Source of the DNA: Filosporella fistucella | Taxonomy: Eukaryota; Ascomycota; Leotiomycetes; Helotiales | Assembly: GCA_030077755.1 (NCBI GenBank) | Contig: JAQJZZ010000014.1 | Span: 3,224,001-3,288,000, forward strand | Direction: 5' to 3' | DNA: 64,000 nt | Shown here: positions 11,939-21,644 of the stretch, piece by piece | Layout of the letters: each line of letters begins with the position of its first letter | How positions within the stretch are numbered: position 1 is the first letter of the stretch | Made by a program: the position numbers and the translations under genes | Notes under the pieces: generated by a model | Told to the model about the DNA's origin: nothing | Seen by the model: only the letters and a program-made list of their open reading frames with translations | The model's database searches: none

Positions 11939-12637
11939 ATGTTATTCAAGTCCACTATTTCAGCTCTCGCTCTCGCGGCCTTCGCATCTGTCGCTGGTGC
12001 CCAGAATTCTTCGACGACACAAAAGATCGGATACACAGGAACCTTAAGTAGTCTCGATGGAGGCTTAGGAGGGGTAGTCACTGTAGTTGACGCGACCACA
12101 CTACAAATAAGCTCCTACACCCTTAAGGATGCCAGCGCACCCGCTCTCTACGTAAGATACCCTTTCTATTGTCCTCCCATCCAGTTTTTGCCATCGATAG
12201 AGTGCTATTAGACCCCAAAAATGTCCAACCTGCTTTTACCTTTAATTAACCTTGACAAACTACAATACTAATTCGTTGCAAAGTGGTGGGGTGCAACCGA
12301 TGGATCTCTCAAGAACGGGTTCCGTATTTCGAACACCCAAGTTACTTCGAAAGCAACATCCAACATGCTAACCATCAAACTTGATGCCGGTAAAACGACA
12401 GAGGATTTCTCAACCGTCGGTCTCTGGTGCGAACGACTGAACGCCAATTTTGGGCAGGCGACTTTGGCGGCTGGAACGAGCACTGGCACAACACCCCCTG
12501 CTTCAACGAGTGGTGCGGCTACATCAGCTTCTTCAACTGCAGCTGCCAAGTCAGCTGCATCGGCTGTTGGAAGCTCATATATGATGGTTCTTGGAACGTT
12601 CACTGTGGCAGCGGTCTTTGCCCTCCAGATGTCCTAA
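11939..12637 (+). CDS. small secreted GPI-anchored protein, DM13-like
   Basis: Exons 11939-12151 and 12284-12637 join across a 132-nt intron (donor GTAAGA, acceptor GCAAAG) to give 188 residues. Residues 1-21 form a signal peptide ending ASVAGA. The mature part runs 'GYTGTLSSLDGGLGGVV', 'TTLQISSYTLKDASAPALYWWGA', 'GFRISNTQVT', a pattern that resembles DM13-type domains (a short beta domain with 'L.I..F...APALY.W'). I infer this by eye and hold it loosely. A Ser/Thr/Ala-rich linker (residues 130-165) and a hydrophobic tail ending VAAVFALQMS fit GPI attachment at the plasma membrane or cell wall. The joined exons read 'ALYWWGATDG' without a break, which supports the splice. Family members of this shape are fungal cell-surface proteins of unknown function. 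Confidence 0.82.
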
Positions 12638-12900
12638 ATTGGCTGCGGACTTTGCAGCTGTATCGGGCGGACGACTGCAAAATGGCAATTGTATTGGAAA
12701 TGTGGGAGGAAAGTGGGGTGTTTCTGAAGTGTGAGGATCGATAAAGGGAAGGTTTCCTGTCTTGTAGTTAGCATCATAGATCTTGATTTTTGGGAGACAT
12801 TTATATTGGAAAGTCGCAAATTACTAGCTCCGTACTGAACCCTATGCCAGATGATTTCCAGTCGTGATGATATCTATAAGCATCTTTTTGGGAAACGTCG

Positions 12901-13846
12901 TTAGCTGAGTAAGGGGCTACCTTCGTCAGTCGACCCAAAATTCCCGCCAGTCTTATGCCTTCTAGTATATAATAGTAGAAGCACACCTTGTCCAACTCCA
13001 AATACAGCGTTATTGACACATGCCCACCCGACCCAAGGATACCATTCCATCAGCAAAGCTGGCTTTGACCCGAGTTCCCACATATTGCGTGGGAGAATCA
13101 GTCTAAACGGCCATGTGATCGCGAGCAAGAGGAATATAAAAGCTTGCAGGCCCAGCGTCCACTCACTCAAGGCGCTGGGTTGACTTGTGGACGACGTGGT
13201 ACAAGCTTGGAGAATGAAGGCTATTACAGCCAGAAGTGTGAAGATGGGATTGACGACGTCTGCGTTGATATTGCGCATAATGTTGAAGACCACATCTTCC
13301 GGCCGACCTCCAATCCGGACGCAGAATATAAACAGAAGCAAGTGCGAGATCAATAGCCCCATTGCGGTTTTCTTTCCATACAGAGCTGCCGAAGCAGGGT
13401 CAGTGGCTGAAAGTGGGAGATGGAGGACTATCGCTAAGCTGTAAAGTTTCAGCTGAACTCTTGTGAAATCTTGCAAAGATAACTTGAATCCCAAGACAGA
13501 CGCACTGAAGCATCGAACAAGCCCATTGAGTCAAGATTTGGGTCAAATTTAGCCAGTCACGAGTGGAAGTCGGCGTAGCAATCGGAGTTCCATATCTCAT
13601 GAGCGGTGCTGATTTGAAGAGAAAATACATCGTTGCAACTTGGACTTGGGCTACCAGTGTGGCAGCTGTGACACTCCCGAGTGACAGGCCCGATGAAGTG
13701 CCCAAAATTAGTAGTCGGTGATACTGAGGAATGTAGGAGATAAATGTTAGAAAAATAAGGAGCCTTGAAAAACAAAATAGATTATTAGCAAAGGATTGGA
13801 TGCGGGGTAATTATACATACACGGCAGGGAGGGCCAAGAGAGCCAT
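12901..13846 (-). CDS. multi-pass membrane protein with PQ-loop-like N-terminus
   Basis: Exon 1 is 13846-13821 (MALLALPAV), followed by a 57-nt intron (donor GTATGT, acceptor TTCAAG) and exon 2 from 13763. The N-terminus reads 'VLLIFLTFISYIPQYHRLL' and then 'GTSSGLSLGSV', a Pro-Gln pair followed by Ser-x-Gly-Leu-Ser as in PQ-loop transporters. The reading frame then changes near 13440-13500. The upstream frame ends around 'DWLNLTQILTQWACSMLQ'; the downstream frame resumes 'VQLKLYSLAIVLHLPLSA' and continues through about four more helices to 'GNFGSTDEGSPLLS'. The change could be a 46-nt intron (13496-13451, donor GTGCGT, acceptor CACAAG) that restores frame, or a one-base indel. I favour a real gene of roughly 280 residues, seven helices, of unknown transport activity. 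Confidence 0.65.
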
Positions 13847-14648
13847 GATTGTACGAGTAGTTTGCGAACAAACTCAAGTGAGGGCGAGGATTATATTTTG
13901 AAGTGACAGACGAATTGTGAAGTATTTTCTAGTTACTCACACATGGATATGAAATTCAAGAATTCATGGAAAACTTACTCTGCTGCCTTGGAGGTACCTG
14001 CTGACGTATTGCACAATATTCTGGCTAATAAAGGGGCTTGGTGCAGCAGCACTGCTAAATTCTGCCCCTGGTTCTACCGTCAGCCGAATGAGTCCAAACT
14101 CCAGGTATCGAGTTTCGGTTTCGAAAAATATATCGAGATATTTTCGTACGATACTATCATCTGTATAATTATATATCCATGTTTGTCTTTGCACACTCTA
14201 CCTTTTTCCAAATTTCTCATCAAGTCAGCCCCCATTCAACAAAGACGGCGAGGTGAATGAAATGAACGGAGCGTTCTCGACAAAACACACAACGAAAGAT
14301 AAGGATAGCTGCGAAGCAAAATCTGTAAGTTATCTTCAAAGCACCTTCAAATATGCGAGACAAGACTAATTAGTTTAACAAGCGAGAACAAATGCAAGAG
14401 CTCTGGTTTGTGGGTATCTAGCATTCTATCCAGTCTATACTAGTTCATCCCTCACGAAAACTAGAATTCAAACTCCAAATTCTCGGACCTCGCAGAACAA
14501 GCCTGAACTCCTCGCTGAATGCAAACTCTTGAAAGCCACAAATTGCTGCAAATGGCATCTGCACCTATCATCTACTAGAGAACGCAGGCCAACCGCCAAT
14601 TTGCATCTCCCAGTCCAGCACTTCACCAACACGGTAACAAATCCTCGT
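13847..14648. other. intergenic, no gene recognised
   Basis: This should contain the promoter of the PQ-loop-like gene (transcribed leftward) and the 3' flank of the unknown membrane protein to the right. The 105-codon plus frame at 13943-14260 and its antisense show no domain. Confidence 0.45.
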
Positions 14649-15209
14649 TCAGCGTGGCATAGTTCCATAGTACCCCCTTGACCAGTTGATAACCCACTCT
14701 CCCTTTCTCCTCCTCACCATCCTCCTCACGGCCCTAACATCCGGTGGATCTCTCTCCCAAATCTTCCAGCCCTTAATCAACAAGGCCGATTTGACCCACC
14801 ACCACTTGCCCTCCTTCTCCCAATCCTCAACCTTCTTCACAGCCTCGAAAACCTTATCTCCTTCAAATTCACCTTCTCCGTATCTTCCCAACCCGGCTTT
14901 CGTAAGCTTGTAATCGAGTTTGATAAGAACCTCCTTTACGTTGAATCCTGGAGTGAGAGAATAAAAGTAGCAGAGTTCGAGGAGGTAGTCGTTGCGAAGA
15001 TCAGTTCGGGTCCTGAGCCATCCGAGAAGGATTTCGCGCTCCATTCCCATGCGGATACGGCGGATGTGGAGGAGATAGGCGATGTAGATAGAGCGGAAGA
15101 GGTGGGTCAAGAGGAAGGTTGCGACGAGGATGGCGAGGATAATGAGTGGGATGAAAACGGGGAGCGGAAGGGGTAACCTTGGCGTCGCTATTAGGACTCG
15201 CGGGGCCAT
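14649..15209 (-). CDS. hypothetical single-pass membrane protein
   Basis: I take the start at the ATG at 15209 (MAPRVLIATPRLPLP), giving 186 residues. The frame stays open upstream to 15452 with an earlier ATG, but that 81-residue extension is Ser/Thr/Gln-rich and looks like untranslated leader. Residues 15-45 form one long hydrophobic segment ('LPVFIPLIILAILVATFLLTHLF'-type) and the rest is soluble, basic and rich in Arg, Trp and Lys. It ends 'MVRRRKGEWVINWSRGYYGT'. This topology suggests an anchored protein with a cytosolic tail. I do not recognise the family, and no intron is needed. It could be lineage-specific. Confidence 0.6.
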   Translation of the reverse strand: MAPRVLIATPRLPLPLPVFIPLIILAILVATFLLTHLFRSIYIAYLLHIRRIRMGMEREILLGWLRTRTDLRNDYLLELCYFYSLTPGFNVKEVLIKLDYKLTKAGLGRYGEGEFEGDKVFEAVKKVEDWEKEGKWWWVKSALLIKGWKIWERDPPDVRAVRRMVRRRKGEWVINWSRGYYGTMPR

Positions 15210-15914
15210 TGTTGATATGTTGAGTCTTTGCTGGAGAGGGTGACTTTGTTGTTTGAAGGAGTGAACGGTTGTCTTAGTTGAAGTGAACTGCGGTGTTGAG
15301 AGGCTTAAGTTTGGAAGGTGACATGTGTAGTTAGATTTAGCGAAGTGCGTCTCAAGGAGGTTGAGATGAGTCTTTGATAACGAATGGAGTTTGAGATCAA
15401 GACTCGAATTCACGGGTTTGGCTTTCAAAGTCAGAGCTTGTAAATGCATCACGACGCAAGGGCAAGTACTGAACTGAGCAACACTAACAGAGGCAGTGAT
15501 TAGAAGAAGTGAATGATTGAGACACTTTTTTCTTATCAGTGTCTGTGAATGCTTACACTGCGTGCTATGAGCATTTCCTTGTTGACTGCCTCATTCTCAT
15601 GACCCTCGACAGTGAAAGTAAGGGGTCTCGCTTAGCATTTACGCCATTCACGAATTCAAATTCTTAACACTTACGATGACGAACAGAAGACACGATTATA
15701 GGCTTCTTAGAGAGAGATAGCGGTAATTTTGAAACATGAAACTTCAGATTTAATAATTGCTAACTTCAAAAAGCTCTCTACTCCTCGCTTCAAGCGCAGA
15801 AGTCAAATGGTCGAAGAAATATCCACCACCCAAGGGAATGTATATCTTTCAAACCCCTGTATGTCCCCGTCAGATCACATCAATATGTCCCCCACCCAGA
15901 TAGCGCCCCATATA
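15210..15914. other. intergenic, no gene recognised
   Basis: About 700 bases between two minus-strand genes, presumably the promoter of the 14649-15209 gene and the 3' flank of its neighbour. Nothing else is visible. Confidence 0.45.
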
Positions 15915-16539
15915 TTATACGCATGCATCATCTCCAGCACTGCTCGTTCCCTTTTCAATGAACGGTTGATCTCTTCGTGACCTGCACCTCTCATCTGTCG
16001 ATGGTCCGCGATTGTGCTGTAGTATCAAACGACACAATTGCGTTCTGTTGTGCGTTTCGTACAGGAAAAGAACTTCTGAATCTCGGATACCAAACTGTTG
16101 TAGAAATTTGCTGAATGTCTCATCCACAGCTTGATCCCAGCACCACCACATGATATCCAGTGGGACATCCTGATTGATATTGTTGGCAAAAACAGCAGAC
16201 TGATGCAAGAATTTCCGATAGCCCACTATGATATCTTGCATTCGCCATTTTGAATCTGATTTTTGAGTAGATTGGTATTTCAGCCATTCCTGAGGTGCGC
16301 TAATTGCTGCCAATAAAGCAAGGATTTGAAGATTTCTAGGAGCGAGATGTATATCCAAAAGAAGCTTCCCTCCTGTTCGTGGTTGCTAGGTCTGCAGTCT
16401 CCACCATGAGACTCACACTGATTAATTCATCAATCAGCTTGTTGCCCACGTAGTCTCTATTCCTTTGAAAGATTGATGACAATGAATATGGAGTAATATG
16501 GTCATTCGAAAGCTGGAAGAATCTTTCGTTCTTTGACAT
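15915..16539 (-). CDS. hypothetical protein, two exons
   Basis: Two minus-strand frames are joined by a 52-nt intron (16416-16365, donor GTGAGT, acceptor GGGAAG) with no change of phase. The result is 190 residues from MSKNERFFQLSNDH, with the junction reading 'KLIDELISLLLDIHLAPRNLQILALLAA'-like in two pieces: 'NKLIDELIS' then 'LLLDIHLAPRN'. The protein is soluble, Leu/Ile-rich in the first half and Arg/Asp-rich at the end ('RCRSRRDQPFIEKG'). I recognise no family. A perfect donor and the clean phase argue that it is a real gene, but low conservation cannot be excluded. It sits beside the Hsp70-like stub and an AT-rich patch, so it may itself be a relic. Confidence 0.45.
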
Positions 16540-17123
16540 GGATGGCGAGGTCTATATATAAATCTTATCCCTTTTTAAAATTCACAAAACTTTTGCCCAT
16601 TTTAATATCCCATAGGTGTTAAACCTAGTAAACTCCTTTCTCCAATTCGCCAGATACCTTGGTTTATTTTCCTCATTTTCTGGTAAAATCTCTTTATTTA
16701 ACTCTAAACCACCACTAACTATATCCCGAGAATTCGCAGACGTCGTATTTTGAGCCTAAGCTATCGTGTCCGTTCCCGGGAGAAGCAACGGGGGATGAAT
16801 CCCGTCGAAGTCTATAAATGGGTTTATAGTATTCTGGTTAATATATTATAGAGATTGCCAAGGAGTGTTACCAATATTAGCATTAACGTCGCGAAGTGTA
16901 TTGAATTGATTTTGTTAATCAAGTGGATCCCCGGAACCCTCATTTGTGTTGATCAAGAAGCTAGAGTTATCTCTGTGAGATCTGATAGCGTTTGAGAAAG
17001 TGCTAAATGTAAAATCTAGCTCTAGTATTAGCATATTTCCATAAAGCATTATTAATTAAGCCATACTTATAGCAATACTCGAAATTTGAGTTTGATTTCC
17101 TGCCATAGTCTGTTGGGAGGCAT
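16540..17123. other. AT-rich stretch, possible decayed sequence
   Basis: This segment is visibly richer in TA and AT steps than its flanks ('gttaatatattatag', 'cataaagcattattaatta') and lacks any long frame. It could be an old repeat mutated by RIP (repeat-induced point mutation), but I could not identify an element, terminal repeats or a target-site duplication. Confidence 0.35.
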
Positions 17124-17424
17124 CTACCTCATAAGTGACTTGATCATAGCTGTTATTAATGGTACATAAATAGTAAGTGGATAGCTCTTACTAGGTCCTC
17201 TTTCTGGATGAAATTGCCGAACGTGCCCCATGAGTTGATGGTACTGATTTGATAAATCGAGATTGGTATCAGCTTCTGACACATGATGAAATGCAACCCC
17301 TAAATCACGCACCGTCAGCAAATTTTTTTGAAATACAATTGGCAAACTTACCGGTGTAGGTCGTTCCATAATCAAGCGCAATGACAATCCTCGACGTACC
17401 AAAACTCGCCGTTCTGCGTCCCAT
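17124..17424 (-). pseudogene. truncated Hsp70-like ATPase, N-terminal stub
   Basis: Exon 17424-17352 and exon 17299-17124 join across a 52-nt intron (donor GTAAGT, acceptor GATTTAG) and encode 82 residues. Residues 12-26 read 'RIVIALDYGTTYTGVA', the phosphate-binding loop 1 that opens the nucleotide-binding domain of fungal Hsp70-like proteins, with the intron falling inside Gly as is common in that group. A full-length protein would continue for about 550 more residues. Here the frame shifts soon after (another frame shows 'IKSVPSTHG', which resembles the next conserved stretch), and a stop comes at 17124. The ATPase core, hinge and substrate region are missing, so it cannot be a working chaperone. 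It is either a relic or a short ORF with a borrowed N-terminus. Confidence 0.65.
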
Positions 17425-17852
17425 CAGGTTTTCAGATGAAATGGCTGTCCCGAGTTAGTCGAAGCGCTGATTGTACACATGCGGCTCATGAACAAGTCCC
17501 TTACCAACGGTAATTTGCTCATCTGGACGTGGAGCGGACTTAAGCTGCTCTCGGTTCAATAGTCTCCAGCTTAAAGTCTCCACCCGTTGAGTTTGATCAT
17601 CTCTTTGGGTGTAATTCTCGAGGGCTATACCGGTCAGAAAATGAAGAGAGGGATTTTCAGATTTTCATACCTTTCCACAGTCTTCGAAGATCGTCGTGAC
17701 TGGGAATATCTGTCTGCTGAGATTCATGTTGGGGTTTGGAGGGCTCCCTGTCAACATATTTTGCGTGATCTTGATATGATAGGGAGAATCTTTTACGATT
17801 CAGTGGCGATTTCAGGGAGTCTCTGTCAGAAACTTTGGCCATGACGTGCATC
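17425..17852. other. intergenic, no gene recognised
   Basis: This lies between the Hsp70-like stub and the modelled 3' end of the zinc-finger/kinase gene. Open frames here are short and overlap in both strands without a domain. If the zinc-finger/kinase gene stops at 17973, this gap is about 120 bases longer. Confidence 0.4.
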
Positions 17853-20800
17853 TTAAAGACCGTCAGTGCGCTCCGTGGCCACCAAGAAGGGGATCCTGGT
17901 TTTCTGCATCTGCCTCTGTATCTTTTGCACCTCCCTATTAGCTCTCTGCTCTGGCTCAATGTATTATTATACTTACGGGCATAGAAATCTTCGTTCAATT
18001 CGTGGAAGACTTCCCTGAGTCTGGATAGTAGGTTCACCGCCTCGGTTGTGTTCTGTCACAACCGGCTCAAATAGACACCCGTTCATGAGATATCGATCGT
18101 CTATGGGTTGAAGATATTGGTATGTGCTAGGGACATTGGAATCGGAGTTCAATGTGGCTATTGAACTCCACACGTCCGCCTTGTGAAGATTCGGGAGCTG
18201 CGACTCTCTGATGTATTCCGGCGCAAAATAAGATTGAGTGCCGGTGCCTTTGCTTGACCTGACTTTCAACTTCTCCACCGATGGTTGGAAACGACCTAGG
18301 CCAAAATCGGCGATTTTGAAGCTGCAAAAATTCAAGGCGTTCCCTGTATCGACCATGATATTACAGGGCCGTGGATCAAGATCGTGTTTACTGATTTTTA
18401 TAGCAGATGGAGCCATGTGCAAAGACTCGAGTGCCTCGAAGAGCTGTTTGGTGATCTGTTTCCATAGCATAGTGTCACTTGCTTCGTCTGAGATTAAAAA
18501 CACTCTGTCGCGATTGAGACCCCTCTTCAAGCTTGCATCCTGCTTGCAATTCTCAATCGGCGACGGAGGGGTCTCCAGTTCGTGTATCAGAGCGCTTTGA
18601 CTTTTGAAATACCGGGAAGAAATGGACAAAAGTTTTGTTCTCTCTTGTTTGTTGTTCTCTGCAACTGGACTGAGTCGCTCAACGGCAATAACAGATCCGC
18701 ACTTTGCAACTTTTTCCCCTTCAGCATCTTTCTCCTCCATCCAATCTTGGGGAATCATTGGGCGGTTTCTACGGGAGAGACTTATGGCTTGGGCTGTGGT
18801 AGTATATCCGCTAGGAGATCTTTCGCTGACTTTTCCAGTTATGGTTATCGACGTCCGTCGTCCGCTGGCGACAGTTTCGCCACTTGGTTTTGCCTCAGAA
18901 ATTTGAGAAGTATCGCAGAGGTCTATGGATTGTCCATATACATCTGAAGTCCCGCTTCCAGCTCTTGTGACCTGTGGATTATCACCAGAAGTGAAAGTTC
19001 TTGGCAAGGTCGAGATGCCGGATTTCCGCCGCCCTAGTCGCGTATAAAGAGGATCCTCAACGGTCTCGTTGAGATATCTTTGCAAAGCGAGACTTGGCTT
19101 GGTGTGATTGTCATTTGATAGTAGTGCATCACCTTTGAAAGTGGCCTCGTCGTAGTTCCGACTACGGTTTCCATGAGTTAATGGAGACCCAGAGTATGTC
19201 CCATTGGGGTTTCCGCTGATTTTCGCGCTGTGTGGAAGTCCACGAACAGTTGTTTGTCGATCATATCCGCTTATACGTTTGCGGCCACTACCAGGGCTGA
19301 AATCATCGTCATCGTCGCCGTCATCTTTTGGATGATGTTTGGGTCCACCAGGATGGTGACCCCTCGGCTTAGGCATCGGCAACTTCCAAGCAGAGCGTTT
19401 TGCGCCGTTTTGGTAATGCTCAATAATGTGATCCATTCGTTCTTGCCAGTTCTCAAATGTGTGCGGACAGAAGCCACACCTTCTGGGCCAGCGACTGTCA
19501 ATTGCGTACATCCATGTGGCAGCTGTTGAGTTCATGTTGATCAAGCTATGCTCCTTGCGAAGATGTTCAATGAGATGATCGCGTCTACCGAATGTAGTAC
19601 CGTCCTTCCTGGCAGCAGCACATGAAAGATAATGTGCTGTTGCGTTCAACCCAGTCAGAGAAGCGCTGCAGTAATCACAGGTCTGGCCATTGATGGATAT
19701 AGGGGACTGGGGGCACGAAAGGCACATGAAACGATGCTGTGGCCAGTGCTTCTCCCCCGACTCATGTCTTTTGTAGTCGGCAATATTGTGTGTTGAGTAA
19801 GTGCACTTCTTGAAAGTACAGCAAAGCAAAGCTTTGATCCCACATTGTGCACATGCTTGATGTGTGGTTTCAACTGGCGTATTTGAGCTTTTGGCTAAGT
19901 CCGACACGGTATTCTCCTGATCTGTAGCAGATGATATTGATGTATCGTCCTCTGTAGACTCGGACTCGAGAGCGTCGGAGAGCCAAACCGAGTCCTTCGT
20001 TGATGGCGCCGTACTGGTGGCTGCAGTATCGCTGGAGTCTGGTTTAGGTGTTCCATACTTCTTCTCGTCCTCGATCAGCTTCTTCATTTTTTTCAGTAAT
20101 GGTGCTGCTTTGAGTTGAGAATATGAAGAGAACGATTGAATCATTTGTTCCAGCAAGCGTAATGGATCTTGAACAGCCTGCTTCGAGTAGCCATGATCTT
20201 CGTTGCTCACAGATCCCTCGTTCTGTATTTCATCGAACGAAATCGAGCTGGGGCCGGTGCCATTCACACCTGTCGTTGACTTAGTGGGTGCGAGGACCCG
20301 TGGCGGAGAGCCGATTCTAGGAATGGACCGAGGCCTGCGAGCTTTCCACTTGCGAGTCATCCCAGTCATTTTGGAAGTCCTTTTCGGCGATACACAAGGC
20401 AATTTTGAAGGTTGTGTATTTGGATCAAGCGGGAGGAGGGACGTAGCCATCGGTTCCCAGAGCCACTCAGAAGGACGCCCTATTGAAGGAGGTATGTGAC
20501 TTTCAAAGTCTGGCATAAATTTCTGATTCACATCTTCAGTATACTGTACACCAGAATTGCCCCAAAGCGGAACAAAGTCGGGTACATGGCCGCTGAAGGA
20601 GAGAGTAGGGTTGATAAATCCCGAAAGTCCGTTCGTGCCATCGAAATGAAGGTTTGGGTTGGCTAGCAAAAATGAGAGGTCAGCACATATCTACAAGATC
20701 TACTGCAGCAACACCTACACGGAACATTGTCTAATTGAGGACCTTCGGCGTCGAGCCCGAAATAATCGGGGGACGGCATGGCCATATCTTGTGATTGCAT

Positions 20801-21013
20801 GTCTAGATTAGGGTCGGCGAGGGCCGCCAAAGAGTAGTCCGAATGCGACTCGCCGACATTTGGGACATATTCAAAGCTAGGATCAAGATATTCGAACGAA
20901 TCGTTGCCTTCAGAAGAGAAATCTCCATCGAAAGTGGCAGTCATGTGACTGGATTTTGGATCGGGGATTGACCCGGGAAGCCTGGGCCAAACGGGATCCG
21001 TAGAAAGGTCCAT
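17853..21013 (-). CDS. C2H2 zinc-finger protein fused to a decayed protein-kinase domain
   Basis: Exon 1 is 21013-20719; a 56-nt intron (donor GTAGGT, acceptor TTGCTAG) leads to exon 2, 20662-17977. A GTAAGT donor at 17976 overlaps an in-frame TAA (17975-17973); a 42-nt intron would give a last exon ending at 17853, otherwise the protein stops at 17973. The product is about 990 residues. The middle holds several Cys/His units: 'CAQCGIKALLCC', 'CDYCSASLTGL' with 'HYLSC', 'RRDHLIEHLRKEH', and 'RRCGFCPHTF' with 'RMDHIIEH', as in fungal C2H2 proteins. After an acidic, Ser-rich linker, the C-terminus shows a kinase C-lobe: 'KHDLDPRPCNIMVD' (degenerate HRDLKxxN), 'KIADFGLGR' (intact DFG), 'YFAPEYI' (APE) and 'KADVWS'. 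No glycine loop or VAIK lysine is visible, and the lobe breaks off after DVWS. It is likely a nuclear or signalling protein with a pseudokinase remnant. Confidence 0.75.
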
Positions 21014-21644
21014 GAGACCTTAGCAGAATCCAATGTCCTGGTTCTCTCAGATCACTTAGCTGAAGACTTAATGACTCCTACGGCGTAAAGTTGGTTTTAT
21101 TCTCTCGAGGAACAGGTTGCTGACAGGTTCAAGGAGGATGGTCCGAGGGCACCCTCTGGATTTTCAGTGAATCTGGAATCATTGCCACCAAGGCATACTC
21201 CAAGGGCTGGTAGGAGGGCAATGGGCATTGCAAGATGTGGGCGTGCATCGTGTCGAAGGGCATGAGGCTGAGGGCGGCCAACCACAGGTTCTGGAAAGCA
21301 GTCGGTTAAGCACCATTTCGGCCAAGGCAGATTATACATCCACGTGACGAGGAACTGCAATCGTATTTTTGGAGTGCTGTGACTTGATATTCTATCGAAC
21401 ATTGAGTGATGAGTGTTAGATGGCTATATATTTGAATATTTGGGCTTTATCCATAACAGCAGAGGCCTATGGAAATTATCCAATGCCTAGATATCACATG
21501 ATATTTGGCGAGCATTTCCGTTGAGATGAGATTCAGGCTGTGCTTGGACAGCTTAATGGGATATTATACTAGCAGAAGAATACCATTGTGAACGTAAATC
21601 ATGTCTATACTCAGTCTATACATTAAGGTATATATGCATCAAAA
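21014..21644. other. intergenic between two minus-strand genes
   Basis: Presumed promoter of the zinc-finger/kinase gene and 3' flank of the S41 peptidase gene. A 101-codon minus frame at 21097-21402 shows no domain and no splice partner. Confidence 0.45.

Noticed and set aside
16540..17123. Gypsy-type retroelement relic
   Set aside because: One frame gives a vaguely polyprotein-like phrase, but there are no terminal repeats, no reverse-transcriptase motif and too many stops to support it.
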